Positions 30,025 through 38,840 are shown, numbered from the stretch's first letter. The stretch is 64,000 bases of DNA from Devosia sp. 66-22 (GCA_001899065.1 MKUZ01000018.1:1-64000); one strand, 5' to 3'. The notes: generated from the letters alone by a model not told the origin. Made by a program: numbers and translations.

Positions 30025-30249
30025 ATGGCCAAGAAGCCCACCGCACGGAGCGAATTCGTGCTGTTCGATGTCGTTTACGAGGATGGCAGCCAGCGGTCCA
30101 ACCGCAAGGTGCCGGCCGAGCTGCTTGGCGGTCTGGATGGCGACGAGCCGGCGCGGGCGGAAATCGAGGCTCAGGACAAGGCGATCGCCGAAAAGTCCCG
30201 TATGCCGCCGCTTGCCATCAAGTCGCTCAAGCGGTCGGGCGCCAAATAG
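30025..30249 (+). CDS. small conserved hypothetical protein
   Basis: This 74-residue basic protein has no motif I recognise. The sequence is strand-like at first (FVLFDVVYEDGSQRSNRKV) and helical later (ARAEIEAQDKAIAEKS), with a GGAGTTT site at the ATG. Its stop codon directly adjoins the stop of a convergent small membrane gene. Possibly transcribed with the GyrI-like gene 42 bases upstream. Confidence 0.6.
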   Translation: MAKKPTARSEFVLFDVVYEDGSQRSNRKVPAELLGGLDGDEPARAEIEAQDKAIAEKSRMPPLAIKSLKRSGAK

Positions 30250-30420
30250 CTAGCCGCCGATCGCGTCCTCGAAGCCGGACAGCAGCGTGCCCAGCGTCTG
30301 GCGGCCGTCATTGACGAGGGTGAAGGCGCTGAATGCCAGAATGCCGGCGATCAGCAGCACCTCGGTCATTCCGAAGCGGCGGCGCCGGTGGTCGCTGGTG
30401 TCTGTGGCAGAGTTGAACAT
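30250..30420 (-). CDS. small single-helix protein, Flp-pilin-like
   Basis: This open frame encodes 56 residues: a basic N-terminus ending RRRRFG, then a hydrophobic helix MTEVLLIAGILAFSAFTLV and a short polar tail. Layout and length recall Flp/Tad pilins (Gly before a hydrophobic helix with an early Glu), but the Glu is at position +3 rather than +5, so the assignment is weak. It is convergent with, and abuts, the 74-residue gene. No tad genes are in the window. Confidence 0.42.
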   Translation of the reverse strand: MFNSATDTSDHRRRRFGMTEVLLIAGILAFSAFTLVNDGRQTLGTLLSGFEDAIGG

Positions 30421-30590
30421 GCTTCGCCTCGCACGCGTTCATTGTTAACGCAGATCGTTAGGATTTGGTTCTGCCTGCCGTGGGTGGCTTCACCAAGTCG
30501 TCATCGAGGCAGCTTTGCGACCGCGCGCGACGAGGCGAGAAATAGGCCGCGCCAGATGGCGCAGCCCTGAGGATCGCGTTCAGAAGCGGT

Positions 30591-31640
30591 TCACGCCGCC
30601 TTGAGGCTGAGCGCCTTGTTGACCGCCGGCTTGATCACCGTGCCGATCAGTTCGATCGCCTTCATCACCTTGTCGTGGGGCAGGGTGCCCACGCTGAGCT
30701 GCAGGCCGAAGCGCTCGTGGCCGAACCACTCGTGCTGCATCAGGATCTTGTCGATCACCTGCTGCGGCGAGCCGACGAAATAGGCGCCGTTGGCCGTGGT
30801 GCCCGCCTCGAACTGCTCGCGCGTGGTGGGCGGCCAGCCGCGTTCCTTGCCGATCCGGCTCATGGTGAGCTGGTGAGCGGGGAAGGCGGTGTCGAGCGCG
30901 TCCTGCGAGGTGTCGGCGACGAAGCCGTGCGAGGAAATGCCGACCGGCAGCTTGCTCAGATCGTGGTTCATCTTGCGCGCGGTGTCGCGGTAGAGCTGCA
31001 CGAAGGGCTGGAACTGCTGCGGCCGTCCGCCGATGATGGCGATCATCAGCGGCAGGCCGAAATAGGCGGCCCGCGCCACCGAGTTCGGCGTCCCGCCCAC
31101 CGCCACCCACAGCGGCAGCGGGTCCTGGATCGGCTTGGGGTAGATCTCGATGCCCGGGATCGCCTTGGTGTGGTCGGAGCCCGGCCAGTTGACCTTGCCG
31201 CCCTTCCGGATCTCGATCAGCTCCTGCAGCTTTTCCTCGAACAGTGCGTCGTAGTCGTTGAGGTCGTAGCCGAAGAGCGGGAAGCTCTCGATGAATGACC
31301 CGCGTCCGGCCATGATCTCGGCACGCCCGCCGGAGAGCAGGTCGAGCGTGGCGAATTGCTGCCAGACGCGGATCGGATCGTCGGAGCTCAGCACGGTGAC
31401 CGCGGTCGACAGGCGGATGGTCTTGGTCCGCGCTGCCGCCGCTGCAAGGATCGTCACCGGTGCCGAGGCGACGAAGTCGGGGCGATGATGTTCGCCCAGC
31501 CCATAGAAATCGAGCCCCACCTGGTCGGCGAGCTCGATCTCCTCGAGCAGATCCTTGAGGCGTTCTGCCGGCGTCTGCAGGCGGCCGCCATTGAGCAGGT
31601 CGGGGGTGTTCTCGGCGAACGAGTAGAGACCGATTTCCAT
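30591..31640 (-). CDS. LLM-class flavin-dependent oxidoreductase
   Basis: This 349-residue luciferase-like monooxygenase uses FMNH2 or F420 as cofactor to oxidise organic substrates. Family segments include YSFAENTPD, GEHHRPDFVASAP, TKTIRLSTAVTVLSSDDPIRVWQQFATLDLLSGGRAEIMAGRGSF, and the C-terminal TAFPAHQLTMSRIGKERGWPPTT. This subgroup is the 'LLM Atu2307-type' as I recall. The ATG lies directly after an eight-base inverted repeat that covers the ribosome site, so expression is probably controlled by a nearby or distant repressor. Gene stands alone. Confidence 0.9.
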   Translation of the reverse strand: MEIGLYSFAENTPDLLNGGRLQTPAERLKDLLEEIELADQVGLDFYGLGEHHRPDFVASAPVTILAAAAARTKTIRLSTAVTVLSSDDPIRVWQQFATLDLLSGGRAEIMAGRGSFIESFPLFGYDLNDYDALFEEKLQELIEIRKGGKVNWPGSDHTKAIPGIEIYPKPIQDPLPLWVAVGGTPNSVARAAYFGLPLMIAIIGGRPQQFQPFVQLYRDTARKMNHDLSKLPVGISSHGFVADTSQDALDTAFPAHQLTMSRIGKERGWPPTTREQFEAGTTANGAYFVGSPQQVIDKILMQHEWFGHERFGLQLSVGTLPHDKVMKAIELIGTVIKPAVNKALSLKAA

Positions 31641-31667
31641 GGGTCAGTTCCTATTAGTTACTGACCC
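31641..31667 (-). promoter_or_regulatory. inverted repeat spanning the ribosome site of the LLM oxidoreductase
   Basis: GGGTCAGT and ACTGACCC (31641-31648, 31660-31667) form a perfect eight-base dyad with an 11-base spacer. It ends one base before the ATG and includes the AGGA ribosome site. It may be an operator (the half-site resembles those of HxlR-type regulators) or an RNA hairpin that masks the start. Confidence 0.5.
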
Positions 31668-31716
31668 CTAGATAGGATACCTACATCCGTCCGCAAGAGA
31701 GAACAGCCGTGTAACC

Positions 31717-32379
31717 TCAGACCCCGCTCGTGGGCATGTAGTCGGCGGCGTTGCCGGAGCCCTGCGAGGGCGATTGCGCGCCCGCGGCCTTGTGGATTTC
31801 AGCCACCAGGCCGGGGTCGAGGCGCAGCTTGTGCGCCAGCGCGTCGAGATAGGCGCGCTCGGCCGGCGTGTCGGCGGTGATGGCGACCAGCGACGCGGCG
31901 TAGATTTCGGCCCCGTGCTCGGCGCTGTCGGCGCGGGCGACAACAGCGTTGATGTCGAGCGGGCTCGACAACTCGTCGAACACGAAGGCCTTTTCCTCGG
32001 CGCCCAGCGGCATCGTCTCGAGCTTCTTGAAGATCTCGTTCTTCTCGGCGGCATCGATCTGGCCGTCGGCCTTGGTGGCGGCAATCATGGCACGGACCAG
32101 CGTCTTGCTCAGTTCCTCGTGCTGGTAGCCGGCCTGCGGCGGCGGCACGAAGCGGTCGCGCTCGACCGGCGCGGTGTTGCCCTGCTGCGCCTGATGGTTC
32201 TGCCAGGCCTTGTAGGCGAGCCCGCCGATGGCCGCCGCGGCGCCCATCTTGGCAAGGTCGCCGAACCCGCCGCGGCCGAGCAGCAGGCCCGCCGCGAGAC
32301 CGGCCGCGCCGGTCATCGCCGTGCGCTGTGCATTCTGGTCGGTCTTGAGGGTTGTCAGGATCTGGTCGAGATTGAACAT
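31717..32379 (-). CDS. DUF533 / TerB-like protein
   Basis: This 220-residue protein matches the YebE/DUF533 type. A glycine-rich hydrophobic N-terminus (TGAAGLAAGLLLGRGGFGDLAKMGAAAAIGGLAYKAWQ) anchors it to the inner membrane. A TerB-like helical domain follows with VRAMIAATKADGQIDAAEKNEIFKKLE, where the D-x-D-G-x-I-D-x-x-E loop could bind a metal. The family is often linked to stress and envelope homeostasis without a clear role. It stands alone, divergent from a GNAT gene. Confidence 0.88.
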   Translation of the reverse strand: MFNLDQILTTLKTDQNAQRTAMTGAAGLAAGLLLGRGGFGDLAKMGAAAAIGGLAYKAWQNHQAQQGNTAPVERDRFVPPPQAGYQHEELSKTLVRAMIAATKADGQIDAAEKNEIFKKLETMPLGAEEKAFVFDELSSPLDINAVVARADSAEHGAEIYAASLVAITADTPAERAYLDALAHKLRLDPGLVAEIHKAAGAQSPSQGSGNAADYMPTSGV

Positions 32380-32447
32380 CGCGCTCTCCGGTTATGCTCG
32401 CTCGGAGTTAGGAGTGGGGGCGGCCTCGTGCAAGGCGGTGAGACACA

Positions 32448-33023
32448 ATGGCCGATCTCGATATCCAGCCGGTGACGCCCGCGCGCTGGGACGATCTCGT
32501 CCTCGTCATGGGCGGCTGCAGCTACGGCCGCAAATGCTGGTGCGCTTACTGGTATCTTCCCAACGCGGACTACAAGGCCGGCTGGGGCGAGGGGAACCGC
32601 GAGACGCTCGAGCGGCTGGTCAAGGCAGGCGCGGAGCCTGGCCTCATCGCCTATGTCGACGGCGTAGCCGCGGCCTGGGTCAGCGTGGCGCCGCGCCGCA
32701 ATTTCGACCGGCTCAACCGCAGCAAGAACTTCGCCGCATTCGACGACAGCAATGTGTGGGCGGTCAACTGCTTCATCGTTGCCCCCGGCTTCCGCCGTCA
32801 GGGCTTGATGGGGAGGCTGGCGCGCGCCGCGGCCGAATTCGCCATCGCGCGCGGCGCCGACGGCGCCGAGGCGTATCCGGTCGTGCCTGGTCCCAGGACC
32901 GCCACGGGGGACCTCTATCTGGGCACCGAGCGCGCCTTCCGCGCTGCCGGCTACACCGAGGTCGCCCGACCGCTGCCGCGTCGCCCGGTGATGCGCCGGA
33001 TGAAGGGCAGTGTCGGCGCGTAG
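32448..33023 (+). CDS. GNAT-family N-acetyltransferase
   Basis: This is a 191-residue GNAT protein. It belongs to a subtype with an N-terminal Cys/Trp-rich segment, CSYGRKCWCAYW, which may bind metal. The acetyl-CoA loop is APGFRRQGLMGRLARAAAEFA, and the closing strand has GDLYLGTERAFRAAGYTE. Start ATG 32448. A strong terminator follows. Substrate unknown. Confidence 0.85.
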   Translation: MADLDIQPVTPARWDDLVLVMGGCSYGRKCWCAYWYLPNADYKAGWGEGNRETLERLVKAGAEPGLIAYVDGVAAAWVSVAPRRNFDRLNRSKNFAAFDDSNVWAVNCFIVAPGFRRQGLMGRLARAAAEFAIARGADGAEAYPVVPGPRTATGDLYLGTERAFRAAGYTEVARPLPRRPVMRRMKGSVGA

Positions 33024-33037
33024 CGAGGGCGCAACAG

Positions 33038-33067
33038 AAAGACCCCGGCGCGAGGGCCGGGGTCTTT
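33038..33067. terminator. rho-independent terminator
   Basis: An 11-base stem (AAAGACCCCGG with CCGGGGTCTTT) lies 15 bases after the GNAT stop. The A-start and T-end allow it to work in both directions; the convergent gene ends at 33110. Confidence 0.85.
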
Positions 33068-33109
33068 GCGTACGCCGCGGAGGGAGCACCGTGGCGCTAT
33101 GGGATGCTC

Positions 33110-33529
33110 TTACTGGGCAGCCGGAGCCGATACGGCGGACTCGGCGGGGGCCGGAGCCGACTCTACCGGCGTGGCCGTATCCGCAGGAGCGGTATCAGCC
33201 GGGGCCAGGGTCGTTTCGGCCGGGGCCGGGGTGGTGTCAGCCGGAGCCATCGGAGTGGCGTTGGTATCGGCCGGCGCCATCGGCGTCGTGTTGGTGTCCG
33301 CCGGAGCGAGGAGAGTGTCCGCCGGGGCCGGGGTGGTCACGGTCGGCGAGTTATTGACATCGACGGTCGAGGGCTGCGAGTTCGCAGAGAAGACCAGGTA
33401 GGCGATGGCGAGCAGCGCCAGCGCCACGATGATGCCGACAAACCAGCCCGTCGAGTTGCTCTCGCGGGTGTAGACAGTACGGTTCACGCCGTCATTGGAA
33501 TAGACGGTATCGCGATCTGGGTTAGCCAC
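33110..33529 (-). CDS. single-pass membrane protein with Ala-Pro-Ala-Asp-Thr repeats
   Basis: This 139-residue protein starts at GTG 33527-33529, the only start with a perfect AGGAGG site. A short polar N-terminus (ANPDRDTVYSNDGVNRT) precedes one membrane helix (about 28-48, WFVGIIVALALLAIAYLVF). The rest is a low-complexity tail built of APADT/TPAPA repeats, probably exported and flexible. The tail repeats are imperfect at DNA level (15-base units). No function is known. Confidence 0.7.
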   Translation of the reverse strand: MANPDRDTVYSNDGVNRTVYTRESNSTGWFVGIIVALALLAIAYLVFSANSQPSTVDVNNSPTVTTPAPADTLLAPADTNTTPMAPADTNATPMAPADTTPAPAETTLAPADTAPADTATPVESAPAPAESAVSAPAAQ

Positions 33530-33656
33530 GGGGACCTCCTGTGTTTGAGTACCGTATGGCCAGAGAACGCGGTGCCTATGAGAATTGTTCCGGATGGCGG
33601 GCCACCGCCTGCCAATCCCCTTGCTGGGTATTAACGTCTTGGACGACCTGGCGAAT

Positions 33657-35135
33657 CTAGCGCTGTGGGAGGCCGCGGAAACCGGTGCCGAGATAGATTC
33701 TTGCCCGGTAGATGACCTTGCCGAAGCGTTCGAACGCAATATCCTCGAGCCGCTCGAGACTGTCGAAATAGGGCTCGATCTGGCGTACGCCGATCTGCGG
33801 GTCCGAAACGATCAGCGCGCTCTGCCCCAGATGCGCCTCGGGATCGAACCAGTAGTCATATTGGTCGTGCCGGTCGGCGATGGCGGTGACGTCCGCGTCG
33901 CGCAGGGCAAAGCCCAGTTGCGCTGCCGTGGTGTAGCGCGCGGCAGCGACGAAGCCGACGTCGTGCTCGCGCTCGAGCTCGCTCACGCGCGACGCAACCT
34001 GCGGCCAGCCATAGGTGGAGGCGACCGTCCAGTCATTGCCGCCGAACAGGTTCGTTACCGGGGCGATGGTGAAATTGACGACGCTCAACAGGGCGAAAAT
34101 GAGGCCATAGGCGAGTTGCGCCAGCATCAGCCAGCGCCGCTGCTTCCAGCCCGCGACAAGCGGCATCAGCAGCAGGAATGCAACGATGTTCCAGTAGAAA
34201 TACACTTCCGCCAACAGCGACAGCGCGAGGAGCGCGAGGCTCGATACGCCGAGCACGCTGAGGGCGAGGATGCGGGCGCGATCGGCGAAGGGCTGGCCGA
34301 GCGGCCGCCGGACCATGCCCCAGATGGCGGGGAACAGGAACGGCGACACGAAGATCAGGGCGAGTGCGGCGAAGTTGAGCACATTGAGCGGCCGCAGCCG
34401 GCTCAGCGGCCCGCCCCAGCGCTCCGACAGGTGGAAGTTCACGGAGGCGAAGCCCTCGCCCAGGTTCCACCAGATCACCGGCGCCTGCATCGCCACGGCG
34501 AGGAGGGCGGCGAGATAGAGATGCGGCGAGCGCCAGGCCGAGCGCAGCGGCCGATGCGCGATGAAGAACAGCGCCACGCCGATGCCCAGCAGCACGGCGT
34601 TGTACTTGGTGAGCACGGCGAGACCGAGCAGCGCCGCGGCGCCGTAGAGCCAGGGCAGGCCCTTGCTGTCCGCCTCCCATTTCTCGGCGAACAGCAGGAA
34701 GCCGGTGGCCGAGGCGAGGCACAGGAAGATCAGCAGGTGGTCGTGGAAGGCGAGCCACGTCATGGTGAAGAACAGCGGCGTCGCGAGGTAGATCGCGGCC
34801 CCCGGCCACCACCAGGCGCCCGGATCATCCGGTCGCAGCCGCTTGGCCCACAGCCAGAAGATCCACAGCGTGCCCGCCAGCGTCGCCCAGGTGAGGGCGC
34901 GCAATGAAAACATGTTCCAGCCGAACACGCTCATCAGGCCGAGCAGCCAGGCATGGAGCGGCGGGTGGTCGAGATAGGACCAGCCGGGCTTCTGCCCCCA
35001 CATCCAGTAATAGGCCTCGTCGCCGACCGGCGGAGCCATCACCGTCATCCACAGCTTGATGACGAGGAGAACCGCGACCGCCGCCTGCGCGAGGCGAACC
35101 GGCCGCCTGACGACCGGGCCGCCGGCGTCCGTCAC
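33657..35135 (-). CDS. glycosyltransferase family 39 protein (third of the operon)
   Basis: This 492-residue polytopic GT-C enzyme belongs to the PMT/ArnT superfamily, which transfers a sugar from a polyprenyl-phosphate donor on the periplasmic face. The catalytic loop GDEAYYWMWG holds Asp39-Glu40. Another invariant part is PGWSYLDHPPLHAW in the first loop, and WLAFHDHLLIFL after helix 5. GTG 35133-35135 starts the protein, overlapping the UPF0114 stop as GTGA. It is one of three GT39 genes in the operon, with a short family pattern (GDEAYYWMWGQ) shared with the second. Target (lipid A, core or other glycolipid) unknown. Confidence 0.85.
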   Translation of the reverse strand: MTDAGGPVVRRPVRLAQAAVAVLLVIKLWMTVMAPPVGDEAYYWMWGQKPGWSYLDHPPLHAWLLGLMSVFGWNMFSLRALTWATLAGTLWIFWLWAKRLRPDDPGAWWWPGAAIYLATPLFFTMTWLAFHDHLLIFLCLASATGFLLFAEKWEADSKGLPWLYGAAALLGLAVLTKYNAVLLGIGVALFFIAHRPLRSAWRSPHLYLAALLAVAMQAPVIWWNLGEGFASVNFHLSERWGGPLSRLRPLNVLNFAALALIFVSPFLFPAIWGMVRRPLGQPFADRARILALSVLGVSSLALLALSLLAEVYFYWNIVAFLLLMPLVAGWKQRRWLMLAQLAYGLIFALLSVVNFTIAPVTNLFGGNDWTVASTYGWPQVASRVSELEREHDVGFVAAARYTTAAQLGFALRDADVTAIADRHDQYDYWFDPEAHLGQSALIVSDPQIGVRQIEPYFDSLERLEDIAFERFGKVIYRARIYLGTGFRGLPQR

Positions 35136-35665
35136 AGCTTGGGCGCCTCTTGCTGCTTCTGCTTGTTGAGCGCCTTGGTCATTGCAGTGACGCGGTCGAT
35201 GAAGGCGAGGAACAGCGCAGAGACGACGAAGGCGATGTGGATGATGGTGTACCACATCAGCTTCTCGCCGGTGTATTTGTCGACGTTGAGGAAGATCTGC
35301 AGCAGGTGGATCGAGGAGATGGCAACGATCGTCGAGGCCACCTTGATCTTGAGCGAGTTGGCGTCGATCTCGCCCAGCCAGTGGACCTTGTCCTCTTCGT
35401 CGAACTTGCTCACGAAGTTCTCGTAGCCCGAGATGATCACCATCACCACGAGGCTCGCGACCAGCGCGGCATCGATCAGCCCCAGCATGTCGAGGATCGC
35501 TTCGGCTTCGTCGCTCGAGGTGATGTGGGTGGCGAACTTCCACAGCTTCACGCCGAAGCTCACGGCGTAGAGCATCAGGGCGATCGCCAGTCCGATGTAG
35601 AACACCACTAGCAGCCAGCGGGACGCCAGGATGATGCGTTCGACGAAGATTTCGAGCTGCTTCAT
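35132..35665 (-). CDS. UPF0114 (YqhA) membrane protein
   Basis: This 177-residue protein has about four transmembrane helices and the family pattern FVERIILASRWLLVVFYIGLAIAL, GYENFVSKFDEEDKVHWLGEIDANSLKIKVASTIVAISSIHLLQIF. The family's function is not known, and E. coli YqhA is a non-essential inner-membrane protein. It sits inside the GT39 operon, coupled by GTGA to the third transferase, which suggests it works with it or is simply co-expressed. Confidence 0.88.
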   Translation of the reverse strand: MKQLEIFVERIILASRWLLVVFYIGLAIALMLYAVSFGVKLWKFATHITSSDEAEAILDMLGLIDAALVASLVVMVIISGYENFVSKFDEEDKVHWLGEIDANSLKIKVASTIVAISSIHLLQIFLNVDKYTGEKLMWYTIIHIAFVVSALFLAFIDRVTAMTKALNKQKQQEAPKL

Positions 35666-35723
35666 GGTCGTCCCCGGTTCAATCCTGCCAGAGGCATATC
35701 CGATTTTTGCGGCTGGGCAAGCG

Positions 35724-37214
35724 TCAGCGCGACGCGGGGCGGTAGTCGGTCCCCAGCCAGATTTCGAACTGCCAGATGCGTTTTCCGAACATGTCGCGCA
35801 CCTCCACGGCCTCCAATTGCTCGAGGCTGGCGAAGCGGTCGGCCAGCGTCGCGACCTGGTAGTTGCGGTCGCTGACGATCAGCGCGTCGCGGCCGGTATG
35901 GACTGCCGGGTCCCACCAATAGTCGTTCTGGGACGCCACGGGGTTGAAGGCGGCGACGTCCGTCTCGTGCAGCATGAACCCGACCTGGGCCGCGAAGGTG
36001 TAGCGCATGGCGCCCAGGAACGCGTCGGGATGTGCCTCCCGCTGGGCGTCGAGCCGCTCGGCCAGGTCCTCCCAGCCATGTGTCGATGCCGCCCCGAGGT
36101 CGCCAAAACCGAACAGCTTGATCGGCGTCACGGTGTAGTTGAGCACCGCGACGGTCACCAGCACCAGCCCATAGGCGATGTGCAGCGCGAGCACGATGCG
36201 CCCGCCGATCAGGCGCCACAGTAGTGGCGCCAGCGCCACATAGGCCACGATGTTCCAGTGCAGATAGACGTAGATGTAGACCGAGATCGCGGTCCAGCAG
36301 AGCGTCGAGGTCAGAAAGATAGTGCTCGAAAGGCCAAAAGCGCGGTCCTCGTCGCCCGCCGCCTTCCGCATCCCGGGCAGGCGGAACAGGCTGAGCAGCA
36401 GCACCGGCGAGAGCAGCACGGCCATCGTGCCTAGAAAGCTCAGCACCTGCCACAGCCGCGGGGCGTCCCAGTTGAGCGTGGGGCGGTCGAGGAAGTGGTA
36501 GCGGAAGCTCGCGAGGCCCTCGGTGAGGTTCCAGTAGAGCACCGGGGTCTGCATGGCGATCGCCAGCAGCGCGGCGAGCCACAGCTGCGGCGTGAGCAGC
36601 AGGCCGCGCAGCTTCGGGCGCAGCAGCACCCAGGCGGCGTAGCCCAGCCCGAGGAAGATGCCGTTGTACTTGGTGAGCACCGCGAGGCCGAGCAGTATGG
36701 CCGCCGCAAAGAGCCGCCACCAGGCGCGCCGCCCGTCCTCCCAGTCGCCGGCAAAGCCGTGGAAGAAATAGGCCGATGCGACCACGAGGAGCATCAGCAG
36801 ATGGTCGTGGAAGGCGAATGTCGACATCAGGAAGACGACGGGGATCGTCAGGTAGATTGCCGCCGTGTGCCAGAACCAGCCCTGCCGGTCGTGGGGGGCA
36901 AGGCGCGCGCTCCACAGCCAGAAGATCGCCAGCGTGCCCGCCAGCGTCACCCAGGTCATGAGCCGCACCGACAGATTGCTCCAGCCGAAGATGGCGGCGA
37001 CGAGGCCCTGCAGCCAGCCGTCGAGCGGCGGGTGGTCGAAATACGACCAGGCGAGGTGCTGGCCCCACATCCAGTAATAGGCCTCGTCGCCCATCGGCGT
37101 CACGGCGAGGCTGAACCAGAGCTTGAGGCCGAGCAGATAGAGCACGACGAGCTGGAGCAGAACGAGCTTCCAGCGCGGCGTCGTCACCGCCCCTGTCACG
37201 CCCGGCTCAGTCAT
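35724..37214 (-). CDS. glycosyltransferase family 39 protein (second of the operon)
   Basis: This is a 496-residue GT-C transferase with about 12 membrane helices. The loop MGDEAYYWMWGQHLAWSYFDHPPLDGW carries Asp43-Glu44, nearly identical to the third enzyme; similar parts run through FHDHLLMLLVVASAYF. It differs over most of the C-terminal half. The ATG lies inside the first enzyme's 3' end (overlap of eight bases), so the two are coupled. This cluster may build a periplasmic sugar modification. The acceptor is unknown. Confidence 0.87.
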   Translation of the reverse strand: MTEPGVTGAVTTPRWKLVLLQLVVLYLLGLKLWFSLAVTPMGDEAYYWMWGQHLAWSYFDHPPLDGWLQGLVAAIFGWSNLSVRLMTWVTLAGTLAIFWLWSARLAPHDRQGWFWHTAAIYLTIPVVFLMSTFAFHDHLLMLLVVASAYFFHGFAGDWEDGRRAWWRLFAAAILLGLAVLTKYNGIFLGLGYAAWVLLRPKLRGLLLTPQLWLAALLAIAMQTPVLYWNLTEGLASFRYHFLDRPTLNWDAPRLWQVLSFLGTMAVLLSPVLLLSLFRLPGMRKAAGDEDRAFGLSSTIFLTSTLCWTAISVYIYVYLHWNIVAYVALAPLLWRLIGGRIVLALHIAYGLVLVTVAVLNYTVTPIKLFGFGDLGAASTHGWEDLAERLDAQREAHPDAFLGAMRYTFAAQVGFMLHETDVAAFNPVASQNDYWWDPAVHTGRDALIVSDRNYQVATLADRFASLEQLEAVEVRDMFGKRIWQFEIWLGTDYRPASR

Positions 37215-38658
37215 CGGAGAGATAGACTAGGAAGCTCTGCAGCGGTGTGCCATCGTCGTCGTCGCGCGTCACGGTCCCAAGGAAGGTCGCGCCGGCGATC
37301 TTGGGCACCCGGTCGCCGCGCGCGTAGCGGACGACGAGGTGCCGCGCGTCGCGCAGGTCGCGGTTCATGGGCGGCATGAACTTGTAGCGGTAGTTGTTGA
37401 CCGGGTCGCGCACGGGCAGGGGGTCGCCGGCCATCTTGCCGTAATAGCTCAGCCAGCCATTCATCGAATAGTCCTGCGCGTCGACCCATTGCGCATCGTT
37501 CTCGGCGGCGAGCTTCGAGATCCGCGACTGGAAGTTGTCCCAGCCGTAGAAGAAGTTGGTCAGCGGCAGGGTGCGGAACTCGATGATGGCGAGGATGGCG
37601 AGAACGAGCGCCATCCCCAGCGGCACATGCAGCAGCTTGAGTCCGTTGAGCGGCCAGCGCAGCCAGGCGGGGCCCGGACGGATGGTCATCGCCGCCCAGG
37701 CGCCGGCCAGCGCCAGCATCGGATAGACCGGGGCCACCCAATTGGGGTTCACCCGGCCGAACAGGCCATGCGCGATGAAGTAGCCAAGGATCGGCGCCGA
37801 GGTCAGCAGCGGCAGCGCCAGCGACCTGGCACGACGGGCGAGGAAGAGGACGACGCCGGCCACCACGAAGACGAACAGCGTGGGCAGGAGCTGGACGCTC
37901 ATCTCGATGATGAAACGCAGCAGCTCGTCGAGCTGCAGCACGCGCTCGTTGAGCGTCGAGCGTCCGAGCTGGAAGCGGAAGGACTGCCAGTTGCGCGTCC
38001 AGTCGATCCACACCACCGGCGCGAACAGCGCCAGCGCCAGCGCGCCGCCCGCCCACACCTGCCAGTGCTTCAGCCAGCCGACGCGCTCGCGGCTCGTCAC
38101 GAGGTAGAGCAGGATGCCGGCTCCGAGGAACACCGCCGTGTACTTTGCCAGCAGCGCCAGGCCGGCGAGCGCCCCGGCGGCCAGCCACCAATAGGCGTTG
38201 CGGCTGCGGGTGAACTCGGCGATCGCCCACACAGTGAGCACCCAGAACAGCGTCGAGGGCGCGTCCGGCGTCGCGATGCTCGTCGTAATCGCGACGGCCG
38301 GCGTCACCGCATAGGCGATGGCCGCGGTAGCGCCGATGCGCCGATCGTCCGTCAGCAGCAGCGCGATGCGATAGAGCGCGGCGCAGATGGGGAAGGTCGC
38401 GAGCACGAACAGGCTGCGCACCGCCCACGGGCCCTCGCCGAAGAGCGCGCGGCCCAGCCAGATCACCCAGCCCACGCCGGGCGAGTGGTCGTAATAGCCA
38501 AAGCCGGGATAGAGCGACCACAGCGCATAATAGGTTTCGTCGCCGATCAGCCCGTAGCGCGCGGCAAAGACCAGCCGCGGGGCCGTCAGCACGAGCACGA
38601 TCAGCGCGGTGGCGAGGGGCGCGGCCCAGGCAGGCGTTGGCGAGGCGGTGTTGGTCAC
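37207..38658 (-). CDS. glycosyltransferase family 39 protein (first of the operon)
   Basis: This 483-residue GT-C enzyme has Asp40-Glu41 in GLIGDETYYALW, followed by GFGYYDHSPGVGW and PDAPSTLFWVL. It is more divergent than the other two. GTG 38656-38658 starts the protein, overlapping the small upstream gene as GTGA. About 12 helices are predicted. A C-terminal soluble part (FMPPMNRDLRDARHLVVRYARGDR) may be periplasmic. The operon has three such transferases, so a multi-sugar modification of one carrier is possible. Confidence 0.85.
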   Translation of the reverse strand: MTNTASPTPAWAAPLATALIVLVLTAPRLVFAARYGLIGDETYYALWSLYPGFGYYDHSPGVGWVIWLGRALFGEGPWAVRSLFVLATFPICAALYRIALLLTDDRRIGATAAIAYAVTPAVAITTSIATPDAPSTLFWVLTVWAIAEFTRSRNAYWWLAAGALAGLALLAKYTAVFLGAGILLYLVTSRERVGWLKHWQVWAGGALALALFAPVVWIDWTRNWQSFRFQLGRSTLNERVLQLDELLRFIIEMSVQLLPTLFVFVVAGVVLFLARRARSLALPLLTSAPILGYFIAHGLFGRVNPNWVAPVYPMLALAGAWAAMTIRPGPAWLRWPLNGLKLLHVPLGMALVLAILAIIEFRTLPLTNFFYGWDNFQSRISKLAAENDAQWVDAQDYSMNGWLSYYGKMAGDPLPVRDPVNNYRYKFMPPMNRDLRDARHLVVRYARGDRVPKIAGATFLGTVTRDDDDGTPLQSFLVYLSDD

Positions 38659-38840
38659 GGGCCGGAACTCTCGCCGCGGTCGATGCGCCAGGTGTAGACG
38701 TCGCGCCCGTCGCCGCGGATCGTGAAGCGGTCGATCTCCACGAGCGTAACGAAGCGCTCCGCCAGCGCCGGCATGTAGCGCTTGAGGGCGATGATCTCGG
38801 TCCGCTGTCCCGCTCCCGATCGTGCTGCAACATCCGTCAT
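38655..38840 (-). CDS. small soluble leader gene of the GT39 operon
   Basis: This 61-residue protein has a helix followed by strands (IIALKRYMPALAERFVTLVEIDRFTIRG, then DVYTWRIDR). Its TGA overlaps the GTG of the first GT39 gene by four bases. That coupling and the open frame support a real gene. I do not recognise its family. It could be a small regulator or scaffold. Confidence 0.55.
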   Translation of the reverse strand: MTDVAARSGAGQRTEIIALKRYMPALAERFVTLVEIDRFTIRGDGRDVYTWRIDRGESSGP

